A stretch of DNA of 34,166 nucleotides from Phycisphaerales bacterium (GTDB lineage: Bacteria > Planctomycetota > Phycisphaerae > Phycisphaerales > UBA1924), in the NCBI GenBank assembly GCA_029260475.1, contig JAJDDE010000055.1, positions 1 through 34,166 on the forward strand. Reading direction: 5' to 3'. Shown here in pieces: positions 13,670-21,438 of this stretch (its first letter is position 1; every line of letters starts with the position of its first letter). The notes below the pieces were generated by a model. That model saw only the letters and a list, made by a program, of their open reading frames with translations. It was not told where the DNA came from and did not search any database. The position numbers and the translations under genes were made by a program.

Positions 13670-15703
13670 TCAGGCCAGTTTCTGCCCCGGCATCAGCGGA
13701 GGCACAGGCACGTCCAACTCGTCCCCGATCACCCGGAACAGCTCCGCCTCGTTCGGTGTCACCATCCGGTCGGCGCTGATGCACACGGCGGACGCCGCCA
13801 GCACCTGTTTCTTCAGACGGGGGGCCATCCGCGTCAGGGTTTCGAGGGCCGAGCCCAGCCGGTCGAGGCCCGAATCCGATTCGTTCTTGAAGGCGAGCCC
13901 GGGCACACGCAACTGCTGCGCCGCGTGGTCGAAGGCGAGGCGCTGGGACTCGAGTGCGGCGTGCCCGGCGCGGGCGACCGCCGAGAGCAGCACCGAGACG
14001 TCGTCCGTGATCTTGTGCATCGCGTAGTAGTCCACGCGCGAGCGCCGCTCGTTCCCCAGCATCGAACGCAGCCGCCTCTCGACGATCCGCAGCAGCGCCC
14101 ACTCGAAGGGCTCGATCTTCTCGTCCGCCTCCGCGAGGGCCCGGGCGTTGTCGATGAAGGTGACCGCCTGGTCCGCGGTCATCGCGGCGAGCGCCGGTGT
14201 CGCGATATCCAGGATCGGCAGGCGGAGTTCCGGGCCCACCCCCTCGAAGCTGGGCAGGATGCGCGCGAGCGCCCGCACCACCGCGGGGTCGGCGCTCGAC
14301 TTGAGCCGGTCGAGCTGCTTCTTCCGCTCGGGCCCGTCGTCGTGCAGCAGCAGCCCGAAGATCACGGCGCGCGCACTGAACGCGTCGTTGGTCGCCTCGC
14401 GGATCGGCTCGGGGATCGAAGTGAGCAGCCCGCGTGCGTGCTCCACGTGCGCCTCGTCGATCCGACCGATGGACTCGAGAACCGAAGCCGCGATCGCGCC
14501 CTGAACCGCAGCACCCGCAGCGCCACCCACCGCGCCCGCAGCGCCGATCGGGAGCACGTCCTGGAGCCGTTCGAGTGAAGTTCGATCTTCCCCACCCGGC
14601 CCTTGCCCGGCCCGTCGGTCGCCGCTCCGCACTTCGGGGTACGCGGCCTCATCCACCTGCGGGAACGTGCCGTCCCACGAAGGGTCCACGCGTTTGATCC
14701 GGTCCGTCAGCGGCGGGTGGGTCGCGAACACGCTGCTGAAGCCCGACGTGATCGCCTGCGCGAAGAACAGGTGGCTCGCCTCGGGCGCGTGCGGGCTCAC
14801 GATCCGGGCGCGGTGCTTGTAACCACCGATCGAGCGCAGGGCACCGGCGATCGTCTGCGGGTCGCGCGTGAACTGCACCGCCGAGGCATCGGCGAGGAAC
14901 TCGCGCTGGCGGCTGACCGCCGACTTGATCAACGTCCCGAAGAACGTCCCCACCGCGCCGAGCACGATGAGCACGCCTCCGACGACCAGCACGACGATGA
15001 CGATCTGCCCGCCGCCGCTGTCCTTCCTGCCCCCGCGAGACCTCCCGCCGGACATCATGGAGCCGTAGAAGAAGGAGCGGATGATCATCGAACCGACGAT
15101 GCCCAGCAGCAGGATGCCGTGGATCACGCCCATGAGGCGGATATTCAGGCGCATGTCGCCGTTCAGGATGTGGCTGAACTCGTGGGCCATCACGCCCTGC
15201 ATCTCTGCGCGTGAGAAGTGATCGATGGCACCACGCGTCACGCCGATCACCGCCGAACTGGGCGAATAGCCCGCCGCGAAGGCGTTGAGCCCGCGCTCGT
15301 CGTCCATCACGTACACCGGCGGCACGGGCGTGCCCGAGGCCAGGGCCATCTCCTCGACGATGTTCAGCAGCCGGCGCTCGCCCGCGTCGTTGGTGTCGCG
15401 GGAGAGCAGACGCCCGCCCAGCGATCGCGCGACCACCTGACCGCCCGCTCTGAGCTGGACCAGCTTGTACATGGTGCCGCCGCCGACGATCAGCAGCAGC
15501 AGCGTGACCGAGAAGAGGGCGGCCAGCGGGTTCACCCACTCGATCGCCCACGCGCCGGTCTCGCGGTCCGCCATCAGGTAGCCCGAGGCCACGACGCCCA
15601 CGGCGTACAGGATCAGACCGATCGAGACGACCGCGAGGCAGAAGAGCAGCACGAGCTGCCCCGTCTTCTTCCGGGCGACGTCCTGGTGCTCAAAGAAGTC
15701 CAT
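13670..15703 (-). CDS. M48 family zinc metalloprotease with long C-terminal region
   Basis: A 677-residue membrane protease related to HtpX. Two N-terminal transmembrane helices (about 17-40 and 57-80) precede the catalytic domain. The zinc site is H174-E-F-S-H178, with the third ligand probably Glu268 in REFLADASA. Two more helices lie at about 192-212 and 233-262. HtpX enzymes degrade damaged membrane proteins. Relatives end near residue 300-350, but here about 325 further residues follow. They are mainly helical and include acidic segments (ALAEADEKIEPFEWALL and VCISADRMVTPNEAELFRVI) that look like TerB-type helical repeats; this is inference. The gene is downstream of lemA on the same strand with 23 bases between, a known pairing. 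It converges with the PEP-CTERM-like pseudogene. Confidence 0.92.
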   Translation of the reverse strand: MDFFEHQDVARKKTGQLVLLFCLAVVSIGLILYAVGVVASGYLMADRETGAWAIEWVNPLAALFSVTLLLLIVGGGTMYKLVQLRAGGQVVARSLGGRLLSRDTNDAGERRLLNIVEEMALASGTPVPPVYVMDDERGLNAFAAGYSPSSAVIGVTRGAIDHFSRAEMQGVMAHEFSHILNGDMRLNIRLMGVIHGILLLGIVGSMIIRSFFYGSMMSGGRSRGGRKDSGGGQIVIVVLVVGGVLIVLGAVGTFFGTLIKSAVSRQREFLADASAVQFTRDPQTIAGALRSIGGYKHRARIVSPHAPEASHLFFAQAITSGFSSVFATHPPLTDRIKRVDPSWDGTFPQVDEAAYPEVRSGDRRAGQGPGGEDRTSLERLQDVLPIGAAGAVGGAAGAAVQGAIAASVLESIGRIDEAHVEHARGLLTSIPEPIREATNDAFSARAVIFGLLLHDDGPERKKQLDRLKSSADPAVVRALARILPSFEGVGPELRLPILDIATPALAAMTADQAVTFIDNARALAEADEKIEPFEWALLRIVERRLRSMLGNERRSRVDYYAMHKITDDVSVLLSAVARAGHAALESQRLAFDHAAQQLRVPGLAFKNESDSGLDRLGSALETLTRMAPRLKKQVLAASAVCISADRMVTPNEAELFRVIGDELDVPVPPLMPGQKLA

Positions 15704-15726
15704 GGGCGTGCGCGCCTATCTAGCGA

Positions 15727-16338
15727 TCAGAAGCTGACCTTGGGGGCGGCTTGGGCCGCTTCCTTGTCGGGGATCTCGTAGTACACCGCGTCAGTACCGT
15801 GCCCGAAGAGGCCAGCGAAGAGGATGGGCGGGAACGTCTTGCGGAACGCGTTGTAGCTGGTCACCACGTCGTTGTACGCCTGTCGCGAGAACGACACCTT
15901 GTTCTCCGTGGTCGTGAGCTCCTCGGAGAGCTGCATCATGTTCTGGTTCGCCTTGAGGTCCGGGTACGCCTCGGCGACCGCCATCAGCCGACCGAGCGCG
16001 CCCGATAGCATGCCCTCGCCCGCGTTGAGCTGCGCCATCGCGTTCGGATCGCCGGGGTTGCCCGAGGCGGCCTGGAGGCCGGCCATCGCCTGGTTTCGCG
16101 CGGTGATCACCGCTTCGAGCGTCTCGCTCTCGTGGGCCATATAGCCCTTGGCGGTCTCGACGAGATTGGGGATCAGGTCGAACCGACGCTGGAGCTGCAC
16201 GTCGATCTGCGCGAAGGCGTTCTTGTACCGCTCGCGGAGCTGCGTGAGCTTGTTGTAGATGCCCAACACCACCATCACGAGGATGATGAGCCCCAGCACA
16301 ACACCGGCAGCGACTGCGATCCAGATCATATTGCCCAC
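15727..16338 (-). CDS. lemA: LemA family protein
   Basis: A 203-residue protein with one N-terminal membrane helix (about residues 4-27). A helical LemA domain follows, with signatures YKNAFAQIDVQLQRRFDLIPNLVETAKGY, shown here in part as DVQLQRRFDLIPNLVE, then YPDLKAN and SRQAYNDVVTSYN. LemA proteins are membrane-anchored helical proteins of unclear function. They are often encoded next to M48 or TPM-type membrane proteins, as here, where the protease gene follows 23 bases downstream. The likely start is GTG 16338, seven bases after GAGGAG; ATG 16329 is an alternative. It is divergent from pyrB, with 137 bases between. Confidence 0.94.
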   Translation of the reverse strand: MGNMIWIAVAAGVVLGLIILVMVVLGIYNKLTQLRERYKNAFAQIDVQLQRRFDLIPNLVETAKGYMAHESETLEAVITARNQAMAGLQAASGNPGDPNAMAQLNAGEGMLSGALGRLMAVAEAYPDLKANQNMMQLSEELTTTENKVSFSRQAYNDVVTSYNAFRKTFPPILFAGLFGHGTDAVYYEIPDKEAAQAAPKVSF

Positions 16339-16475
16339 GAGAAGGCTCCTCAGATAGCGGGTGTGCCGGACTCGGCGGCCCCGTCGAGATTGGAATCTAC
16401 CTCATTCTTCCGATCCGGGCGTGTCCCCTTCCAGCCTCAGGAAGACACACCAGCGTTTTCGCTACCCTGACAGGC

Positions 16476-17414
16476 ATGACGGGTCGTCCGCTCCAACACC
16501 GACACCTGATGGGCATCGAGGGGCTCAATGCACCCTCGCTCCGCCTCATCCTCGACCGTGCGCACGCCCACGCCGACGACATCCAGACGGGCAGCGTCGA
16601 GCCGACGCTCGCCGGTCGGTTCATCTGCTCGCTCTTTCTCGAAGACTCCACCCGCACGCGCCTGAGCTTCGAAACCGCCGCTCGCCGACTGGGCGCGGAG
16701 ATCATCCGCTTCGATGCCAGCACCAGCAGCCTCTCCAAGGGCGAATCGCTGCTGGACACCGCCCAGACGCTCATCGCGGGCGGCGCGGAGTGCCTCGTCA
16801 TGCGTCACGCTTCCTCCGGCGCCCCGGCGCATCTCAACGCGGGCCTCGTGCGCACGGGGCACGCGGTCCCCATTGTCAACGCGGGCGACGGCATGCACGA
16901 GCACCCGACCCAGGCCCTGTTGGACGTCTACACGCTGGAGCGCCGCCTGGGCACCGTCGAGGGCAAAACCGTCGCGATCATCGGCGACATCAACCGCTCC
17001 CGCGTCGCGCGCTCGCTCACTATCGCGCTGGGGACACTGGGCGCACACGTCCGGCACGTCGGACCGCGTGCCTTTGTCCGCGAGGGCTTGGGCGTCCCGG
17101 TCTTCAACGACCCTATAGAAGGGACACGGGGCGCGGACGCCGTCTGCTTCCTTCGCATCCAGACCGAGCGGACCGGGCGTGCCGCGTACCTGCCCAACAC
17201 CGCCTTTCGCGCGCTCTACAGCGGTTCGCGCGAGGGTCTCATCCCCGAGAACGCCATCATCATGCATCCCGGACCCGTCAATCGAGGCGTGGAACTCGAC
17301 GCCAAGACGCTCGAAGACCCGCGCTGCGTCGTCCTCGACCAAGTCGCCAACGGCGTCCCCGTCCGCATGGCGGTCCTTGAGCGCGCGCTGCTCGACGAAT
17401 GGGGGGAGGCATGA
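16476..17414 (+). CDS. pyrB: Aspartate carbamoyltransferase catalytic subunit
   Basis: Joins carbamoyl phosphate and aspartate, the committed step of pyrimidine synthesis. It is 312 residues long, the usual size of a catalytic chain. The carbamoyl-phosphate loop STRTR is at residues 58-62 (then LSFETA). HPTQALLD and the C-terminal HPGPVNRGVEL are also present. No regulatory chain (pyrI) or inactive dihydroorotase partner is beside it; instead an apparently active dihydroorotase gene follows, overlapping by four bases (ATGA). It is the first gene of a pyrimidine cluster ending with carB. The leader shows no obvious attenuator or PyrR-type structure, so regulation cannot be read from sequence. 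Confidence 0.97.
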   Translation: MTGRPLQHRHLMGIEGLNAPSLRLILDRAHAHADDIQTGSVEPTLAGRFICSLFLEDSTRTRLSFETAARRLGAEIIRFDASTSSLSKGESLLDTAQTLIAGGAECLVMRHASSGAPAHLNAGLVRTGHAVPIVNAGDGMHEHPTQALLDVYTLERRLGTVEGKTVAIIGDINRSRVARSLTIALGTLGAHVRHVGPRAFVREGLGVPVFNDPIEGTRGADAVCFLRIQTERTGRAAYLPNTAFRALYSGSREGLIPENAIIMHPGPVNRGVELDAKTLEDPRCVVLDQVANGVPVRMAVLERALLDEWGEA

Positions 17415-18706
17415 ACACGCGGACTCTCATCACCGGCGCGCACGTCGTGGACCCCTCGAACAATCGCGACGCCATCCTCGACGTGCTCATCGATGGAGAC
17501 ACGATCGCGCAGATCGCACCGGTGGTCGAAGCGCCTCCCGGCACCAACACGATCGATGCCTCGGGCCTCGTGCTCGCCCCCGCCTTCGTGGAGATCCACG
17601 CCCACCTGCGCGAGCCGGGCGGTGAGGCGTCGGAGACGATCGCCAGCGCGTGCCACGCCGCCGCGAAGGGTGGGTACGCCCACGTCTTCGGGATGCCGAA
17701 CACCACGCCCGTCTGCGACAGCCCGATGGGCGTGCGGTACGTCATCGATCGTGCGCGCGAGGCCAGCCCGGTACACATCCACCCCATCGCTTCGGTCACC
17801 GCCGGGATGTCGGGCGAGCGTCTGACGGACTTCCACGCACTGCTAGAAGCCGGTGCCGGCGCGCTCTCGGACGATGGGCTCCCCGTCGCGGACGCCGGTG
17901 TGATGCGCCTCGCGCTCCGGTGTGCCGCGGACCTGGGATGCGTGATCCTCGACCACTGCGAGGACATGTCGCTCACCGGGGACGGCGTGATGCACGACGG
18001 CCCGCACGCGCACAGACTCGGTCTCCCGGGCATCCCGCGCTCCAGCGAAGCCGTGATCGCGCTGCGCGACGGCCTGCTCGCGCTCGAGACCGGCGGCAGG
18101 CTCCACGTCTGCCACGTCTCGACCATCGACACCGTCGAGGCCATCCGCTGGCTCAAGTCCCGCGGCGCTCCGGTGACCGCGGAGGTGTCGCCCCACCACC
18201 TGACGCTGACGGAGGCGCGCGTGGGCGACTACGACACCCACGCGAAGATGAAGCCGCCACTCTGCGAGGAGCGCGACCGCGTGGCCCTCATCGAGGCGCT
18301 CGAGGACGGCACGCTGGACTGCATCGCGACCGACCACGCGCCGCACGCGCCGGGTCTCAAGGCCCAACTCTTTGATCGTGCGCCCTTCGGCATCATCGGC
18401 CTCGAGACCGCCTTCAGCGTCTGTCACACCGCGTTCGTCGAGACGGGGCGATGGACGCTCGGGCAACTGATCGCGTGGATGACCCACAAACCCAGCGAGG
18501 TCGTTGGGCAGCGGTGGGGACGCCTGGACATCGGGGCACCGGCGGACCTGGTGCTGCTGGACGCGAGCGAGCGGTTCACGCTGACCCAAGGGCACCTCGG
18601 ATCGAAGAGCGTGAACTGCCCATGGCTCGGCGAGGACCTCGTCGGTCGGCCCGTCGCGACGATCGTCGGCGGACGCGTCGCCTACGGCGAGGGCGCGTTC
18701 GCCTGA
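17411..18706 (+). CDS. pyrC: Dihydroorotase, class I
   Basis: Closes carbamoyl aspartate to dihydroorotate. It is 431 residues long, an amidohydrolase of the class I bacterial type. The metal-binding HAHLREPG motif lies at about residues 61-68, MPNTTP follows, and the C-terminal metal ligand is in ATDHAPH. The end of the protein (GAPADLVLLD and VNCPWLGEDLVGRPV) is normal for the family. The ATG at 17411 overlaps the pyrB stop (ATGA), pointing to coupled translation. All expected metal ligands appear present, so it should be active by itself and not only structural, as some PyrB-associated dihydroorotase homologues are. 149 non-coding bases separate it from pyrF. Confidence 0.96.
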   Translation: MNTRTLITGAHVVDPSNNRDAILDVLIDGDTIAQIAPVVEAPPGTNTIDASGLVLAPAFVEIHAHLREPGGEASETIASACHAAAKGGYAHVFGMPNTTPVCDSPMGVRYVIDRAREASPVHIHPIASVTAGMSGERLTDFHALLEAGAGALSDDGLPVADAGVMRLALRCAADLGCVILDHCEDMSLTGDGVMHDGPHAHRLGLPGIPRSSEAVIALRDGLLALETGGRLHVCHVSTIDTVEAIRWLKSRGAPVTAEVSPHHLTLTEARVGDYDTHAKMKPPLCEERDRVALIEALEDGTLDCIATDHAPHAPGLKAQLFDRAPFGIIGLETAFSVCHTAFVETGRWTLGQLIAWMTHKPSEVVGQRWGRLDIGAPADLVLLDASERFTLTQGHLGSKSVNCPWLGEDLVGRPVATIVGGRVAYGEGAFA

Positions 18707-18855
18707 ACCCGCAGCGGTCGTTACGATGCGCCTTTGATGAGGCCAGACACCCAAGCTCGTCAAGAAACCACGACCCGGAACGGGCTCTTTCGCAGCACCG
18801 TCGCCGGGTCTCGTTGCATGCGGGAACGCGGAGCAGCAGGCGTGGGGGCCCGCCC

Positions 18856-19650
18856 ATGACCTGCGGGGCGGCCGACCTCCTGCGTGACGCCAAGGCCCGC
18901 ACGGGTTCGCTGCTTTCTGTTGGGCTCGAACCCGCCCCTGACTACCTGCCAGACCGGTTCAAGAGCGACCCGGAGTCCTTCCTGCGCCTCATCATCGAAG
19001 CTGGGTCTGGGCGCTGTTGTGCCTTCAAGCTGAACACCGCCTTCTTCGAGTCGATGGGACCCGAGGGCTGGGCGATGCTGCACCGCGTCCGCGACGAGAT
19101 CCCGGAGGGGCACCTGGTCATCGCCGACGCCAAGCGGGGCGACATCGGCACCACCGCCAAGCACTACGCCAAGAGTCTGTACGACGCTCTGGGTGCGCAC
19201 AGCGCGACCGTGAACCCATTGATGGGGCGCGACAGCGCCCAGCCCTTCCTCGACTTCACCGATCGGCTGACCTTCTTCCTCGGGCTCACATCCAACCCAG
19301 GGGCCGCCGACTTCCTGCTGCCCGAGTCGCTGGGGCTCCGCATCGCACGAGCCGTCGAGGGCTGGAACAGCGCGCACAATTGCGGACTCGTCGTCGGCGC
19401 CACCCGCACCGAGACGCTCCGCGAAGTGCGCACAGCGGCGCCCTCGCTGCCCTTCCTGGTGCCGGGCCTGGGCGCGCAGGGCGGCGATCTCGACGCGGTG
19501 CTCCGCGTAACAACGAACGTGGTGCTCCACGTCACCCGCGCCATACTCCCGGACGAGAACGCCGACCCGCTCGAGTCGATGGTCGCGAAGATCGATGCCT
19601 GGAACGCGCGCGTTCGGGCGGCGCTCGAGACCGTTGGGGGGACCGCATGA
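18856..19650 (+). CDS. pyrF: Orotidine 5'-phosphate decarboxylase
   Basis: Removes CO2 from OMP to give UMP. It is 264 residues long, of the longer subfamily found in actinobacteria and Myxococcus-like bacteria. The catalytic motif is DAKRGDIGTT, with the essential Lys at 93, and the substrate-binding part includes NPLMGRDSAQPFLDF and PGLGAQGGD. The frame is open far upstream, but there it overlaps pyrC in the wrong frame, and ATG 18856 (with GGGGG upstream) gives the normal N-terminus. The 149-base gap before it contains a possible long hairpin (GACCCGG/CCGGGTC, about 18770-18801) that might adjust transcription inside the cluster. It overlaps pyrE by four bases. Confidence 0.95.
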   Translation: MTCGAADLLRDAKARTGSLLSVGLEPAPDYLPDRFKSDPESFLRLIIEAGSGRCCAFKLNTAFFESMGPEGWAMLHRVRDEIPEGHLVIADAKRGDIGTTAKHYAKSLYDALGAHSATVNPLMGRDSAQPFLDFTDRLTFFLGLTSNPGAADFLLPESLGLRIARAVEGWNSAHNCGLVVGATRTETLREVRTAAPSLPFLVPGLGAQGGDLDAVLRVTTNVVLHVTRAILPDENADPLESMVAKIDAWNARVRAALETVGGTA

Positions 19651-20246
19651 CAACGATCGCCGAGCACACACGCGAACTTCTTGCAGAGGTCGGTGCGCTG
19701 CGCGAGGGGCACTTCGTGCTCTCGTCGGGGCTGCACTCGGACCGCTACTGCCAGTGCGCCAAGCTCTTCGAGCACCCCGAGCTCGCAGCGCGTGCCGCGT
19801 CGTACGCGAAGGAGCTGCTGGGTGATCACGGCGCCGACCTCGTCGCTGCTCCCGCGCTGGGGGGCGTCCTCTGGGGCTACGAGCTCGCGCGCGCACTGGG
19901 ACTGCCTTCGGTCTTCGCGGAGCGCAATGAGGGCGTCTTCACGCTCCGACGCGGCTTCGCGATCCTCCGCGAGCAGCGGGTGCTGCTCACGGAGGACGTG
20001 GTTACGACGGGCGGCTCAGTGATGGAACTCGTGCCGCTGGTCGAACAGGCGGGGGCGACGGTCGCGGGGATTGTGAGCGTCGTTGATCGTTCCAATGGAG
20101 CGTTCTCGCCCGGCGTTCCGTTCCACGCGCTGACAACCCTCGAGTTCAACTCGTACGGCTCAGCCGATTGCCCGATGTGCGCCGCGGGCGTGCCGACCGA
20201 CAAGCCGGGGTCGCGCCCGGGTTCTCGCCCCGGAGCAACACCATGA
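19647..20246 (+). CDS. pyrE: Orotate phosphoribosyltransferase
   Basis: Transfers phosphoribose from PRPP to orotate, making OMP. It is 199 residues long. The PRPP-binding motif VLLTEDVVTTGGS covers residues 112-124, and the substrate loop region ERNEGVFTLRRGF precedes it. The N-terminus (GHFVLSSGLHSDRYCQCAKL) is typical. The C-terminus has an extra CPMC pair (in SADCPMCAAG) and then a repetitive Ser/Arg/Pro/Gly tail (GSRPGSRPGATP); the CxxC segment also occurs in other enzymes of this subfamily. ATGA overlaps join it to pyrF upstream and carA downstream, so the three are probably translated together. Confidence 0.95.
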   Translation: MTTIAEHTRELLAEVGALREGHFVLSSGLHSDRYCQCAKLFEHPELAARAASYAKELLGDHGADLVAAPALGGVLWGYELARALGLPSVFAERNEGVFTLRRGFAILREQRVLLTEDVVTTGGSVMELVPLVEQAGATVAGIVSVVDRSNGAFSPGVPFHALTTLEFNSYGSADCPMCAAGVPTDKPGSRPGSRPGATP

Positions 20247-21412
20247 CCGCCCGGACCGCCCGCACCGCAACCACTTCGCTCGGAGCGCTCATGTCACACC
20301 CCGTGGAGGTCTCCGCCGGCGCGCAGGGATCTGACACCGTCCGCCTCGCGCCCGCCCGCCTTGTTCTGGAGGACGGCGTCGTCTTCGAGGGCCGCTCGTT
20401 CGGTCATCCCGAGCCGGTTTCGGGCGAGGTCGTCTTCAACACCGGCATGGTCGGCTACCCCGAGACGATGACCGACCCCAGCTACGCGGGCCAGCTCGTC
20501 GCGCTGACGTACCCGCTCGTCGGGAATTATGGCGTGCCGCGCGAGCACCACGAATCGGGCCTGAGGACGCGGTACGAGTCCGATCGTATCCAGCTGAGCG
20601 CGCTGATCGTCGCTGACTACGCCACCAGCTACTCGCACTGGGACGCCAGCGGGTCGCTCGGGGCGTGGTGCCGGAGCCAGCGGGTGCCCGCGATCACGGG
20701 TATCGATACGCGCGCCCTGACGCAGCACCTGCGCGAGCGGGGCAGCATGCTGGGCGTGATCGAGGTCGATGGCGAAACGACGGATTTGTACGACCCCAAC
20801 CGGCAGAATCTCGTTGCGCAGGTATCGGTTGAGAAGCCGGTGCTGTATGAGGGCGACCGCGACACGCGCGTCGTGCTGGTGGACACCGGCGCAAAGACCA
20901 ACATCGTGCACTGCCTGCTCCGGCGCGGCGTCGGCGTGCTGCGTGTGCCCTGGGACTACGACATTTCCAACGAGACGTATCACGGCGTGATGCTCAGCAA
21001 CGGGCCGGGCGACCCCGCGATGGTGGATAAGACCGTGGACACGATCCGCGCGGTGCTCGAGACGAACACGCCGCTCTTCGGCATCTGCATGGGTAACCAA
21101 CTCCTTGCGCGCGCCATCGGCGCAAAGACCTACAAGCTCCCCTACGGGCATCGCGGGCAGAACCAGCCCGTCATCGAGTGCGGCACCAACCGCTGCTTCG
21201 TCACCAGCCAGAACCACGGGTACGCGGTGGATGCCTCGACACTCCCCGAGGACTGGCGCCCGTGGTTCGAGAACCTCAATGACGGCACCAACGAGGGCGT
21301 GCGACACGCCTGGAAGCCGTTCCGCTCCGTGCAGTTCCACCCGGAAGCCGCGCCGGGCCCGGTGGACACCGCGTTCCTGTTCGACGAGTTCGTGCGCATG
21401 CTCGCGCGCTAA
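20243..21412 (+). CDS. carA: Carbamoyl phosphate synthase small subunit (CAD-like)
   Basis: Glutaminase subunit that feeds ammonia to CarB. It is 389 residues long from ATG 20243, which overlaps the pyrE stop; ATG 20291 is an alternative that would remove an unconserved 16-residue leader. The class I amidotransferase triad is present: nucleophile Cys282 in FGICMGNQLL, and His-Glu in FHPEAAPGP. Several stretches match the glutaminase part of eukaryotic CAD more closely than E. coli CarA as I know them (GNYGVP, then NRCFVTSQNHGYAVDA, and NDGTNEGVRH). Residue 285 is Asn where most have His in GxCxGHQ. carB follows after 26 bases. Confidence 0.95.
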   Translation: MTARTARTATTSLGALMSHPVEVSAGAQGSDTVRLAPARLVLEDGVVFEGRSFGHPEPVSGEVVFNTGMVGYPETMTDPSYAGQLVALTYPLVGNYGVPREHHESGLRTRYESDRIQLSALIVADYATSYSHWDASGSLGAWCRSQRVPAITGIDTRALTQHLRERGSMLGVIEVDGETTDLYDPNRQNLVAQVSVEKPVLYEGDRDTRVVLVDTGAKTNIVHCLLRRGVGVLRVPWDYDISNETYHGVMLSNGPGDPAMVDKTVDTIRAVLETNTPLFGICMGNQLLARAIGAKTYKLPYGHRGQNQPVIECGTNRCFVTSQNHGYAVDASTLPEDWRPWFENLNDGTNEGVRHAWKPFRSVQFHPEAAPGPVDTAFLFDEFVRMLAR

Positions 21413-21438
21413 GCCCTTCACTACGGAGCCCCTGCTTC

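Noticed and set aside
18770-18801. Terminator between pyrC and pyrF
   Set aside because: GACCCGG/CCGGGTC are separated by about 18 bases or more and no T-run follows, so it is not called as a terminator.
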